A stretch of DNA of 41,264 nt from Asaia bogorensis (GTDB lineage Bacteria > Pseudomonadota > Alphaproteobacteria > Acetobacterales > Acetobacteraceae), in the NCBI GenBank assembly GCA_945897825.1, contig CAMDGX010000036.1, forward strand, positions 1 through 41,264, read 5' to 3'. The stretch's first letter is position 1. Every line of letters begins with the position of its first letter. Of this stretch, positions 25,955-34,458 are shown one piece after another. Under the pieces are notes generated by a model. The model did no database searches. It had not been told where the DNA came from and saw only the letters and a list, made by a program, of their open reading frames with translations. Made by a program: the position numbers and the translations under genes.

Positions 25955-26548
25955 CTACACCGCCCGCCGTGCCCGCACGGCGGCGGCCAGCGTGCCGTCG
26001 TCGAGCACATCGAGCGCCCCGCCCATCGGCACGCCCTGCGCCACGCGCGTGACGGCAACGCCGGTGGGCTTCAGCCGCTCGGTCAGCCAGTGGCTGGTGG
26101 TCGCGCCATCCACCGTGGCACCGAGGGCGAGGATCACCTCATGGATGCCGCCGGCCTCGACGCGGGCGAGCAGCGAGGCAATGTTCAGGTCGTCCGGCCC
26201 GGTGCCGGCCAGCGGCGAGAGGGTGCCGCCGAGCACATGGTAGGTGCCGCGATGCACATGCGCGCGCTCCAGCGCCCAGAGGTCGCCCACTCCCTCCACC
26301 ACGCACACCACGCCGCGGTCGCGATGCGGGTCGGCGCACACATGGCACGGGTCGGTGCTGTCGAGATTGCCGCAGACCGTGCAGGAGCGAACGGTGCGCG
26401 CGGCCTCGGTCAACGCGTGGGCCAGGGGGATCAGCCTTGTCTGCGGCTCCTGCAACAGGCGTAGCGCGGTGCGTCGCGCGCTGCGCGGGCCCAAGCCGGG
26501 AAGCCGGGCCAGCAGCGCGATCAGGCGCTCGATCTCGGGGCCACCCAT
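25955..26548 (-). CDS. recR: Recombination mediator protein RecR
   Basis: A 197-residue RecR, which helps RecA load at gaps in the RecF pathway. It has the helix-hairpin-helix LLARLPGLGPRSARRTALRL, the C4 zinc finger CTVCGNLDSTDPCHVC, and a Toprim domain (VCVVEGVGDLWALERAHVHR and YHVLGGTLSPLAGTGPDDLN). The start is placed at MGGPEIERLI by family alignment. No ribosome site precedes it, because the sequence upstream is the pyrimidine-rich edge of repeat copy 7. An in-frame ATG inside the repeat (start MDESLFASF) would add about 22 residues. Confidence 0.93.
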   Translation of the reverse strand: MGGPEIERLIALLARLPGLGPRSARRTALRLLQEPQTRLIPLAHALTEAARTVRSCTVCGNLDSTDPCHVCADPHRDRGVVCVVEGVGDLWALERAHVHRGTYHVLGGTLSPLAGTGPDDLNIASLLARVEAGGIHEVILALGATVDGATTSHWLTERLKPTGVAVTRVAQGVPMGGALDVLDDGTLAAAVRARRAV

Positions 26549-26559
26549 CAGGGCGCGAA

Positions 26560-26696
26560 GGAAGGAAGAATCTTCTTTTTCTGAAGAAAAAGAAGCAAAA
26601 AGACTTTCATCCATGGCGCCGTGGCCTGAACGCACAGCGTTATGGGGGCGAAAGTTTTTTGGTTCTTTTTTTCAAAAAAGAACATGCTTGCCTTCT
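26560..26696. repeat. AT-rich composite inverted repeat, copy 7, inside the dnaX-ybaB-recR operon
   Basis: The left arm (26563-26614) has CTTCTTTTTC, loop TGAA, GAAAAAGAAG. The right arm (26650-26694) has GTTCTTTTT, loop TTCA, AAAAAGAAC. It lies between the ybaB stop (TAG, three bases inside its right edge region) and the recR start, both on the minus strand. It therefore separates recR from a gene group that is normally contiguous. Confidence 0.9.
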
Positions 26697-27020
26697 CTAG
26701 AACGGCAGCTTCATTCCGGGCGGAATCGGCAAGCCGGCGGTCAGCTTCTGCATCTCTTCCTGCCCGAAGGTCTCCGCCTTGCGCTTGGCATCGCCATGGG
26801 CGGCAACGATCAGGTCCTGGAGCATCTCGGCATCGCCATCGGTGACCAGCTTGGGGTCGATGCGGATGCCGCGCATCTCGCCCTTGCCGTTGAGCGTGAC
26901 GCTGACCATGCCGGCCCCGGCGCTGCCTTCAACCTCCATGCCGGCCAGCTTGGCCTGCATCTCCTCCATCTTCTGCTGCATCTGCGAAGCCTGCTTGAGC
27001 ATGCCGGCAAGGTTCTTCAT
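26697..27020 (-). CDS. YbaB/EbfC family nucleoid-associated protein
   Basis: A 107-residue DNA-binding protein of the YbaB/EbfC family. It shows the usual N-terminus ([20 protein letters not shown]), a central strand region ([20 protein letters not shown]), and a C-terminal helix ending in [15 protein letters not shown]. It forms dimers that coat DNA. Its start codon overlaps the dnaX stop in ATGA. Position between dnaX and recR is the standard bacterial arrangement. Confidence 0.95.
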   Translation of the reverse strand: MKNLAGMLKQASQMQQKMEEMQAKLAGMEVEGSAGAGMVSVTLNGKGEMRGIRIDPKLVTDGDAEMLQDLIVAAHGDAKRKAETFGQEEMQKLTAGLPIPPGMKLPF

Positions 27021-28909
27021 GGGGGTGGCTCCCAGCTATCGAAGGGGTCGTCGTCCGACGAGGCGGCGCCGTCGTCATCCAGCGGCGCGAATTCGAGGTC
27101 ACCATCCGGCGCCGGATCCGCGAGCAGGCTGGCCGGCTCGGTGGTGAGGCCATAGGCGTCGGCACGGGCATCATGCACCGCCTCGATCCGCGCGCCCGGA
27201 AAGGCGGCCATGATCGCCTGCACCAGCGGGTGCTCGGCGGCGGTGGTGCGGCGGGCGGCATCGGCGGCCACACCCTGTTCGGCCAGTGTCGGCTCGCCCT
27301 GGGCGGCGGACAGGGCGATGGTCCAGCGGGTGCCCGTCGCCTCCTGCAACACGGCCGAAAGCCGGGCGGCCAGGTCGCGCGGCGCCTCCGGCTGCGGGCG
27401 CAGCTCGATCACCGGCGAGGCGAAGCGCACCAGATGCACCGAATGGACAAGATGCGCGTGCAGCGAGGGTTCCCGCCGCTCGGCCACCAGGGCGGCCACC
27501 TCGCGGAAGCTCGACAGGCGCGGGCCGGGCGCCGGCGCGGCCATGGTGGCCGGGGCGCCGTTGGCCACCGCCCTTGAGCCGCCACCCATACCCCCGCCCG
27601 CTCCGTTCCCGCCGCCGCCGTTCCCCCCGGGCGCGGGTGTGCCACCCCCCTCGGTCAGGCGCCGCACAAGGTCGCCGGGCGTCGGCAGGTCCGCGACATG
27701 GCACAGCCGGATCAACACCATCTCGGCCGCCGCCTTGCGGTCCGGCGCGGCCTCCACCTCCGCGATGCCCTTCAGCAGCATCTGCCAGGCACGGCCAAGC
27801 ACCGGGATGGACAGGCGCTCCGCCAGGGCCACGCCGCGGGTGCGCTCGGCCTCCGGCAGGTCGTTGGACGTGCGGAGCGCCGGCACCGCCCGCAACCGCG
27901 TGAGGGTATGCACCAGTTCCAACACGTCCTGCAGCATCACGCCGAGATCCGCGCCGCGAGCATGGGCGCGGTCGGTGATCTCCATCGCGGTGGCCGGCTT
28001 GCCCGCCATGACCGCCTCGAACAGGTCGAACATGGCGGTGCGGTCCGACAGGCCGAGCATGTCGGCCACCTGGGCGCTGGTGATGGCCGCGCCGGACTCG
28101 GTCTGCGCGATCGCCTGGTCGAGCAGCGAAAGGCCGTCGCGCACCGAGCCGTCGGCGGCGCGGGCGATCAGGGTCAGCGCCTCCTCCTCGATGCGCGCGC
28201 CTTCCTTGTCGCAGATGCGGCCAAAGTGGCTGGCGAGCTCGCCGGTGGCGATGCGCCGCAGGTCGAAGCGCTGGCAGCGCGACAGCACCGTCACCGGCAC
28301 CTTGCGGATCTCGGTCGTGGCGAACACGAACTTCACATGCGGCGGCGGCTCCTCCAGCGTCTTGAGCAGCGCGTTGAACGCGTTGCGCGACAGCATGTGG
28401 ACCTCGTCGATCACGAACACCTTGGCGCGCGCCTGCATCGGCCGGAACCGCGTCGCCTCGATGATCTCGCGCACATCCTCCACGCCGGTGCGGCTGGCGG
28501 CGTCCATCTCCACCACATCCGGGTGGCGATCGGCCAGGATCGCGGTGCAGTTGGCGCACACGCCGCAGGGGTCCGCCGTCGGCCCGCCCTGGCCGTCCGC
28601 GCCGATGCAGTTCAGCGCCCGCGCGATGATGCGCGCCGTCGTCGTCTTGCCGACGCCGCGCACGCCGGTGAGCATGAAGGCATGCGCCACGCGCCCGAGG
28701 GCGAAGGCGTTGCGCAACGTGCGCACCATCGCCTCCTGGCCAATCAGGTCGTCGAAGACGGTCGGGCGATACTTGCGCGCCAGCACGCGATAGGCGGGGG
28801 CGGCCAGCGCGGGGGCGGGGGCCGGGGGCGCCGCATCGCCGAACAGGCCGGCGCCTTCGGGCTCCGGCGTCGGCAGCTTGTCGTCGTCGTCCTGGAACAA
28901 GCCCGACAT
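27017..28909 (-). CDS. dnaX: DNA polymerase III subunits gamma/tau
   Basis: A 630-residue clamp-loader ATPase. After a 40-residue acidic, proline-rich leader the AAA+ module begins at [20 protein letters not shown]. It carries Walker [13 protein letters not shown], the zinc-binding cysteines around DPCGVCANC, Walker [12 protein letters not shown] and the arginine-finger region [12 protein letters not shown] Gly-rich linker ([17 protein letters not shown]) separates it from the tau-type C-terminus. The start at 28909 is the first ATG after the SRP RNA gene. Runs of six Gs in the linker do not lead to a prompt stop in another frame, so no gamma-type frameshift is called. Confidence 0.95.
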   Translation of the reverse strand: MSGLFQDDDDKLPTPEPEGAGLFGDAAPPAPAPALAAPAYRVLARKYRPTVFDDLIGQEAMVRTLRNAFALGRVAHAFMLTGVRGVGKTTTARIIARALNCIGADGQGGPTADPCGVCANCTAILADRHPDVVEMDAASRTGVEDVREIIEATRFRPMQARAKVFVIDEVHMLSRNAFNALLKTLEEPPPHVKFVFATTEIRKVPVTVLSRCQRFDLRRIATGELASHFGRICDKEGARIEEEALTLIARAADGSVRDGLSLLDQAIAQTESGAAITSAQVADMLGLSDRTAMFDLFEAVMAGKPATAMEITDRAHARGADLGVMLQDVLELVHTLTRLRAVPALRTSNDLPEAERTRGVALAERLSIPVLGRAWQMLLKGIAEVEAAPDRKAAAEMVLIRLCHVADLPTPGDLVRRLTEGGGTPAPGGNGGGGNGAGGGMGGGSRAVANGAPATMAAPAPGPRLSSFREVAALVAERREPSLHAHLVHSVHLVRFASPVIELRPQPEAPRDLAARLSAVLQEATGTRWTIALSAAQGEPTLAEQGVAADAARRTTAAEHPLVQAIMAAFPGARIEAVHDARADAYGLTTEPASLLADPAPDGDLEFAPLDDDGAASSDDDPFDSWEPPP

Positions 28910-28943
28910 GCGCGGCGCCGATTGGAAATGATGGGGGAGCAGG

Positions 28944-29048
28944 AGGTGGGAGGCCGAACGAACAACCCGGGCGTAAACTCGTTGCGGCTGCTTCCTTCCG
29001 GACCTGACCGGGTTGGCGAGGCGCCCGTCCGCCGCCGACCTCCCGCCC
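28944..29048 (-). ncRNA. ffs: Bacterial signal recognition particle RNA (4.5S, small type)
   Basis: Read on the minus strand, the region holds the SRP RNA apical signature GGTCAGGTCCGGAAGGAAGC followed by AGCC, which forms the symmetric and asymmetric internal loops and the GGAA tetraloop that bind Ffh. Flanking segments pair: the 5' GGGAGG near 29045 with the 3' CCTCCC near 28950, and the GC-rich segments between. The length of about 100 nt fits the small SRP RNA. Exact ends are estimated from the pairing. It lies about 35 bp upstream of dnaX on the same strand, the usual alphaproteobacterial place. Confidence 0.92.
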
Positions 29049-29144
29049 CTCATATCGTGCATCAGGGCCGGGCTGGCAAGGCGAAACGGCCGCGGTTGCC
29101 GCTGCGCCGGCCCCATGGCAGGGTCGCGCCACGCTCCCCGAGGA

Positions 29145-30092
29145 ATGATCCGCGTGCCCCTGATCCTTGCCAGCCGCCCCAACGCCTATTCCGGCAGCCC
29201 GCTGGACCGCGCCGCGCACCACCGCGACGACCCGGCCTGGATCGAGGCGGCCCTGGCCTCCGACCTGGCCCTGTTCACCCCGGTGTGGCGCGCGCGCAGC
29301 CTGATGCGCGGCGTGGAGGAAGGCCGGCCGGAAGCGGTGTTCCTCACCGGCCCGGCAGCCGCGGCGATGCTGGTGCGCGGCTGGCCCGATGGCGGCATCT
29401 GGGCCTTCCTCGGCATGCAGGGCCCCAACCCGCTGTTCGCCCTGGACATCAGCCCGGAGAACGACCCCCTGCCGCTGCTGCCGCCCGAAATGGGTCAGTT
29501 CACCGACCTGCGCACCGTCGCCGGCCTGCTGCCCGGCAACGACGCCTCCATCCTCGCCCACGCCCGCGGCCTGATGCACTGGCGCACCAAGCACCGCTTC
29601 TGCGGCGTCTGCGGCACCGCCTGCCGGCCCAAATCCGCCGGCCACGCCATGGTATGCCCGGCCTGCAACGCCTCGCACTTCCCCCGCACCGACCCCGCTG
29701 TGATCATGCTGGTGCACCGCGGCGACCGCGCCCTGCTCGGCCACTCCCGCCGCTTCCCCAACTCCACCATGTATTCCACCCTTGCCGGCTTCGTGGAGCC
29801 GGGCGAAACCCTGGAGGAGGCGGTGGCCCGCGAGGTATTCGAGGAAGCCGGGGTGCGAGTGGCCAACGTGCAATACCACTCCAGCCAACCCTGGCCCTTC
29901 CCCGCCTCGATCATGCTCGGCTTCTACGCCGAAGGGCTGACCGAGGAGATCACCATCGACCCGGAAGAAATCGCCGACGCCCGCTGGTTCTCCCGCGACG
30001 ACATGCGCCGGCACCGCGACCTCGGCTTCCAGCTGCCGCGCGCGGATTCGATCGCGCGGCGGCTGATCGAGGATTGGCTCGCGGCGGAGTAG
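29145..30092 (+). CDS. nudC: NADH pyrophosphatase (NAD-capped RNA decapping hydrolase) NudC
   Basis: A 315-residue Nudix hydrolase that splits NADH and removes NAD caps from RNA. The zinc-ribbon CGVCGTACRP with MVCPACNASHFPR is followed by the Nudix box GFVEPGETLEEAVAREVFEE ending AGV, and by the NADH-specific motif SQPWPFPAS. The N-terminal domain is the usual variable part. GAGGA just before the ATG is the likely ribosome site. The gene is divergent from ffs/dnaX; the TAG stop abuts repeat copy 8. Confidence 0.95.
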   Translation: MIRVPLILASRPNAYSGSPLDRAAHHRDDPAWIEAALASDLALFTPVWRARSLMRGVEEGRPEAVFLTGPAAAAMLVRGWPDGGIWAFLGMQGPNPLFALDISPENDPLPLLPPEMGQFTDLRTVAGLLPGNDASILAHARGLMHWRTKHRFCGVCGTACRPKSAGHAMVCPACNASHFPRTDPAVIMLVHRGDRALLGHSRRFPNSTMYSTLAGFVEPGETLEEAVAREVFEEAGVRVANVQYHSSQPWPFPASIMLGFYAEGLTEEITIDPEEIADARWFSRDDMRRHRDLGFQLPRADSIARRLIEDWLAAE

Positions 30093-30227
30093 GAAGGAAG
30101 AGTCTTCTTTTTGTGAACAAAAAGAAGCAAAAAAACTTCTTCCATTGCGCCGAGCCAGACGGCCAGCGCCGATGCAAGAGTTGAAAGTTTTTTGCTTCTT
30201 TTTTTCAAAAAAGAAGCGCTTTCTTTC
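30093..30227. repeat. AT-rich composite inverted repeat, copy 8
   Basis: It begins right after the nudC stop. The left arm has CTTCTTTTTG, loop TGAA, CAAAAAGAAG, so its inner pair is G-C where copies 1, 7 and 9 have C-G. The right arm has CTTCTTTTT, loop TTCA, AAAAAGAAG, with a T-A inner pair. The right edge meets the TAA stop of the convergent DUF1178 gene. It fills the whole gap between the two genes. Confidence 0.9.
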
Positions 30228-30683
30228 TTACCCGTCCGCCCGCGGCACCCACGGTATCCGCGAGAACGCCACCCCTTCCTCCGCCAGCGCCTCCGCCTCG
30301 TCCGGCGCGGTCTCGCCGTAGATGGGGCGCGGTTCGGCGATGCCGGTGTGGATCTTGCGCGCTTCCTCGGCGAAATCGGCGCCGACGTAGTCGCAGTTCT
30401 TCTCCACCTCCGCGCGCAGCTTCTGCAGCATGGCACGGACATGGTCCGGGATCTGCTGCCCGGCGACGGCCGGGGCGGGGGACGGCGCAGGCGGCGGCGG
30501 GTCGGCGGTGATCCGCCCCTTGCGCGGCACGTTGGGGGCCATGAGCGCGCGATCCACCGTCGTGCTGCCGCAATGCGGGCACTCCAGGAGCTTGCGCTTC
30601 GCCTGCTGCTCAAAGCTGGCCGAGCTGTTGAACCAGCTGTCGAACTCGTGGCCGTCGTCGCAACGCAGGGTGTAGTGGATCAT
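30228..30683 (-). CDS. DUF1178 family protein
   Basis: A 151-residue protein of the DUF1178 family, function unknown. The N-terminus MIHYTLRCDDGHEFDSWF and the pair of cysteines in LLECPHCGSTTVDRALMAP suggest a small metal-binding domain. A Pro-rich linker follows, then a conserved C-terminal helix region (LRAEVEKNCDYVGADFAEEA and IYGETAPDEAEAL). The start at the conserved MIHYTL is preferred to an in-frame ATG five codons upstream. Confidence 0.87.
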   Translation of the reverse strand: MIHYTLRCDDGHEFDSWFNSSASFEQQAKRKLLECPHCGSTTVDRALMAPNVPRKGRITADPPPPAPSPAPAVAGQQIPDHVRAMLQKLRAEVEKNCDYVGADFAEEARKIHTGIAEPRPIYGETAPDEAEALAEEGVAFSRIPWVPRADG

Positions 30684-30759
30684 CCGGTGGTCCGGCACAG
30701 AAGTGGCACTGCGGGAAAGATGGAACCTGTTGGCACTCGCGGCAAGAGGCTGCCAGCCA

Positions 30760-31731
30760 TCAAGCCTCGTCGTCCGACAGCCGCGCCTCGGTGATCAGGT
30801 CGATCCCGCCGCGCATCGCTAACCACCGCGCCTCGTCCACCCCCGGCAGCATGTGCCGAACCGCCTCGAACGGCGTATCGGCCAGCGCGCGCCGGTTCTC
30901 GGCCAGCAGGTCGGCGATGTCGGCACGGGGCGCGCGCCGGGCGGCCATCGCGCCGAACCAGGCGCGCAACGCCACGGGTGCCACGCCGTCCTGGCGCAAC
31001 GCGTGCAGCGACTGCCCCAGCAGGCGCCGCTTGCCTTCGTCGCGCGGGGCCGGCAGGTGGGTCAGCACGCGCGCGGCCGGGTCGGCGCCCAGGGCGGAGA
31101 GCAGGTCGAGATGCACCGCCGTCACGGCGGCCAGCTCCGCGCCGCTGACGATATGGGTGGCGCCCAGCGCGGCATCGTCGGCGGCGAGCGCCAGGGCGGG
31201 ATCGATCAGGCCGGATTCGTCGCGCAGGATGGGGTCGGACAGGCTCGGCAGGGCGAATTCCATCCGCCCTTCGCGTGTGTCGGGCCAGGCGCGGACGCCG
31301 TCGGTGAGGCGGAAGCGCCAGTGCGGCACCTTGCCGCCGGCCTCCGCGGCCGCGCGCTGCGCCGGGGTGAGCTTCAGCATGGCGCGGTCGTAGCGGGGGA
31401 TCCGGCCCTGGCGGCGTTGGCGCTCTGCCTTGGCGCGCAACTCGTCGGGGTGCTCGAAGCAGGGATAAAGCCGGCCGCTCGCCTCAAGCCGCGCAGCGGC
31501 GGCGGCATAGCGGTCGGCGTGGTCGGCGCGGCGGAAGGCCTCGTCCCAGTCGAGCCCGAGCCAGGCCAGATCGGCCAGCGGATCGCCCTGGCGCGCCGGC
31601 GCGCTGTCGTCCAGCGCCAGCACGAACCGCCCGCCCAGCCGCCGCGCCTCAACCCAGGCGGCATGCAGAATGCGGGCGCGGCCGAGCGGCAGCGCGCCGG
31701 CGGCGGGCAGTGCGGCGAGAAGCAGCGTCAC
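30760..31731 (-). CDS. Degenerate glutamyl-tRNA synthetase-like protein (catalytic domain only)
   Basis: A 323-residue protein aligned along the GluRS/GluQ catalytic fold: GGRFVLALDD, LAWLGLDWDEAFRRADHADR, GRLYPCFEHPDELRAKAERQ, RIPRYDRAMLKLTPAQRAAA, ATHIVSGAEL. It lacks the anticodon-binding domain. The signature motifs are eroded: the HIGH position reads LPLG, the IEDTD segment reads LDDSA, RGED reads SGAE, and KMSKR reads GKRRL. Aminoacylation is therefore doubtful. The start is a GTG overlapping the preceding stop (GTGA). It may be a tRNA- or nucleotide-binding pseudoenzyme, or a relic; the strong GC third positions argue that it is still under coding selection. Confidence 0.8.
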   Translation of the reverse strand: MTLLLAALPAAGALPLGRARILHAAWVEARRLGGRFVLALDDSAPARQGDPLADLAWLGLDWDEAFRRADHADRYAAAAARLEASGRLYPCFEHPDELRAKAERQRRQGRIPRYDRAMLKLTPAQRAAAEAGGKVPHWRFRLTDGVRAWPDTREGRMEFALPSLSDPILRDESGLIDPALALAADDAALGATHIVSGAELAAVTAVHLDLLSALGADPAARVLTHLPAPRDEGKRRLLGQSLHALRQDGVAPVALRAWFGAMAARRAPRADIADLLAENRRALADTPFEAVRHMLPGVDEARWLAMRGGIDLITEARLSDDEA

Positions 31732-32114
31732 GCGTCGTCTTCGCCGTCGTCGTCGTCGCGACGGGGGTCGAGGGCCCGCCAGTCGCGATCCTCGTCCCCG
31801 GCGGGATGGTCGGCAAAGTCGGACAATTCGGTGCCGGATTGCCAGCCGGCCTCGCCGGCATCGACCACCTCGGCATTCTCGCCATAGGCGAACCAGGCGG
31901 CGAGCACGTCGCGTGCCGGCAGTCCGGGCGCGCGGCACAACTCCACCGAATCGCGCACGTAGCGCCGCGCGAAGGCGTTGGCATGCATCAGCGTGGGGAA
32001 GCCGGCGATCTCCTCCACCACGTTGTCGCTGCTGTCGGCCGACAGGTCGAGGATGCGCACGCGCCAGCCGCCCTGTGGCGCGAAAACGTCGGCGACGTCG
32101 ATCTCGCGGGTCAT
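31728..32114 (-). CDS. Acidic protein of unknown function between nadE and the GluRS-like gene
   Basis: A 128-residue protein with an ordered first part (WRVRILDLSADSSDNVVEEI, then HANAFARRYVRDSVELCRAP) and a strongly acidic C-terminal tail ending DDDDGEDDA. I do not recognise a named family. Its start overlaps the nadE stop and its stop overlaps the GTG of the next gene, each by four bases, so all three should be translated from one mRNA. Confidence 0.8.
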   Translation of the reverse strand: MTREIDVADVFAPQGGWRVRILDLSADSSDNVVEEIAGFPTLMHANAFARRYVRDSVELCRAPGLPARDVLAAWFAYGENAEVVDAGEAGWQSGTELSDFADHPAGDEDRDWRALDPRRDDDDGEDDA

Positions 32115-33775
32115 GCGATCAAATTCGTGAAACCGTTGGTGATCGGATAGCGCCGATCCCGCCCGAACGCCCGCGCCGTGATCTTCACCCCCGGCGGTGC
32201 CTGGCGACGCTTGTATTCGGCGCGGTCGAGCAGCTTCCACACCCGCAGCACCGTCGCCCGGTCATGCCCCTCGGCCACCAGCGCATCCACGCTCTGCTCG
32301 CCCTCGACGAGCCCTTCCAGGATGGCGTCCAGCACCTCGTAGGGCGGCAGGCTGTCCTGGTCGGTCTGGTTCGGCCGCAGCTCCGCACTCGGCGGCTTGG
32401 TAATCACCCGCTCCGGCATCACCGCCCCCTCGGGGCCGAGCGCGCCCTTCGGCCGGGTCCCGTTGCGCCAGCGGCACAGCTCGAACACCGTCGTCTTGTA
32501 AACGTCCTTCAGCACCGAGTAGCCGCCGCACATGTCGCCATACAGCGTGGCGTAGCCCACCGACATCTCGCTCTTGTTGCCTGTGGTCAGCACCATGTGG
32601 CCGAGCTTGTTGGAGATCGCCATCAGGATCAGCCCGCGCGAGCGCGACTGGATGTTCTCCTCGGTGATATCGGCCTGCCGCCCGGCGAACACCGGCGCCA
32701 GCACGCCCTCGAACGCCGCCATCGCCGGCTCGATCGACAGGCTGTCGCAGGCAATCCCCAGCAATCGCGCGCATTCCGCCGCGTCGTCCAGGCTGTCCTG
32801 GCTGGTGTAGGGGCTCGGCATCATGAAGGTGCGCACCATCTCCGGCCCCAGCGCATCCACCGCCACCGCCGCCGAGATCGCCGAATCGATGCCGCCCGAC
32901 AGCCCCAGGATCACCCCCGGGAAGCGGTTCTTCAGCACATAGTCGCGCAGGCCAAGCATCATGCTGCGGTAGATGGATTCCAGCCGCCCCGGTTCCGGCG
33001 CCAACGCCTGCGGCGTGCATACCAACTGGTCGCCCACCCGCGTCCATTCGGTCAGCGTGACGGCTTCCTCGAAATGCGGCATCTGCACCGCCAGCGACCG
33101 GTCGGCGTTCAGCACGAAGCTCGCCCCCTCGAACACCAGCTCGTCCTGCCCACACACCTGGGCGCAAAACACGAAGGGCAGCCCGGTTTCCACCACCCGG
33201 TTCACCGCCAGCGCGATGCGCTTCTCGTGCTTGTCCACCTCATAGGGGCTGCCGTTCACCGACAGCAGGATCTCGGCCCCGCTCTCGGCCAGCGTCTCGG
33301 CGCAGGCCGGGAACCACCAGTCCTCGCAGATCAGCAGCCCGATGCGAAAGCCGCGGAACGGCACCGGCCCCGGCGCCGGCCCTTGGTCGAACACCCGCTT
33401 GTCGTCGAATACGCCGTAGTTCGGCAGCTCGTGCTTGGCCCGCCGCGCCACCACGCGCCCGCCATCCAGCAGGAACGCGCCGTTGTACAGCTTGTCGCCA
33501 TCGGCCCAGGGCCCGCCCACGATCAGCCCCGGCCCGCCATCGGCGGTATCGGCGGCCAGCTTCTGCAACACCTCCTCACACGCCGCGACGAAGGCGGGCT
33601 TCAGCACCAAATCCTCGGCGGGATAGCCGGCGATCGAGAATTCGGGCGTGACGACAAGATCCGCCCCCAGCCGCGCCGCCTCGGCACGCGCGCGGCGGAT
33701 ATTGGCCAGGTTGTGCACCACCTGGCCTTCGTGCGGGTTCAGCTGGGCAAGTGCGATGCGAAGCGTGTCGGACAT
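32111..33775 (-). CDS. nadE: Glutamine-dependent NAD(+) synthetase
   Basis: A 554-residue two-domain enzyme that makes NAD from deamido-NAD using glutamine. The N-terminal nitrilase-type amidase has the catalytic Glu45 (VVTPEFSIAGYPAEDL), the Lys in RRAKHELPNYGVFDD and the Cys in LLICEDWWFP. The C-terminal synthetase has the PP-loop LGLSGGIDSAISAAVAVDAL, QSRSRGLILMAISNK, and LTTGNKSEMSVGYATLYGDM. Length fits bacterial glutamine-dependent NadE. It heads the three-gene coupled group. Confidence 0.96.
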   Translation of the reverse strand: MSDTLRIALAQLNPHEGQVVHNLANIRRARAEAARLGADLVVTPEFSIAGYPAEDLVLKPAFVAACEEVLQKLAADTADGGPGLIVGGPWADGDKLYNGAFLLDGGRVVARRAKHELPNYGVFDDKRVFDQGPAPGPVPFRGFRIGLLICEDWWFPACAETLAESGAEILLSVNGSPYEVDKHEKRIALAVNRVVETGLPFVFCAQVCGQDELVFEGASFVLNADRSLAVQMPHFEEAVTLTEWTRVGDQLVCTPQALAPEPGRLESIYRSMMLGLRDYVLKNRFPGVILGLSGGIDSAISAAVAVDALGPEMVRTFMMPSPYTSQDSLDDAAECARLLGIACDSLSIEPAMAAFEGVLAPVFAGRQADITEENIQSRSRGLILMAISNKLGHMVLTTGNKSEMSVGYATLYGDMCGGYSVLKDVYKTTVFELCRWRNGTRPKGALGPEGAVMPERVITKPPSAELRPNQTDQDSLPPYEVLDAILEGLVEGEQSVDALVAEGHDRATVLRVWKLLDRAEYKRRQAPPGVKITARAFGRDRRYPITNGFTNLIA

Positions 33776-33857
33776 GCGCGCACGCTAGAGGCAGTGGGCC
33801 GGGGGTTCAACTCGCCGAGGTCAACTCGCCGGGCCGAACCCTGGGCCCATCCGCCCG

Positions 33858-34355
33858 TCAGGCCGTGGCCGGCGGGGTGGCGCCGCCCTGCTGGCGGCGG
33901 TTCTGCCACAGCGCCAGGAAGTCGATCGGCTGCACCAGCACCGGCGGGAAGCCGCCGTCGCGGGTGATGTCGGCCAGGATGTTGCGCGCGAACGGGAACA
34001 GGATGCGCGGGCACTCCACCAGCAGCACCGGCTCCACCGTCTCGGCCGGCAGGCCGTTCAGCGTGAACACCCCGGCATAGGCCAGCTCGGCCAGGAACAC
34101 CCGGCTCTCGCCAGCCGCGGCGTTCGGATCATGCGCCTCGGCGCGGATCTGCAGCGTCACCTCGAACACCTCCTGCCCCTCCGTCACCCGGCGGGCCTGG
34201 ACGTCGAGGTTGATGTCCACGCGCGGCGCCGCGCGCAGCGTGGTGAAGATCGCCGGCGCACCGGGAACCTCGAACGACAGGTCCTTGATGTACTGGATGT
34301 TCACCACCAGCGGGGGAACCTGCTGGGCGCCGTTGGCGGCCTTGGTGTCCGACAT
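33858..34355 (-). CDS. secB: Protein-export chaperone SecB
   Basis: A 165-residue SecB, a tetrameric cytosolic chaperone that holds preproteins for SecA. It shows VNIQYIKDLSFEVPGAPAIF, DINLDVQARRV, FEVTLQIRAEA, FLAELAYAGVFTLNGLP, VECPRILFPFARNILADITR and GGFPPVLVQPIDFLALW, all conserved. The start at 34355 is preferred because GGAGAAG lies a few bases upstream, overlapping an alternative in-frame ATG at 34367. The 82 bp between it and nadE hold no gene. Confidence 0.96.
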   Translation of the reverse strand: MSDTKAANGAQQVPPLVVNIQYIKDLSFEVPGAPAIFTTLRAAPRVDINLDVQARRVTEGQEVFEVTLQIRAEAHDPNAAAGESRVFLAELAYAGVFTLNGLPAETVEPVLLVECPRILFPFARNILADITRDGGFPPVLVQPIDFLALWQNRRQQGGATPPATA

Positions 34356-34458
34356 GATCTTCTCCATGAACGAGCGATGGCCCGGGACCGAGCGATGGCG
34401 CGGGCGGTAGCACAGCGACGCGCCCGGCGGAAGGCGCGCCCCCGCTACACTGGTCCTG

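Noticed and set aside
27590-27665. Programmed frameshift in dnaX at runs of six G
   Set aside because: The shifted frame remains open for about 80 codons instead of stopping promptly, and there is no A-rich slippery heptamer as in E. coli.
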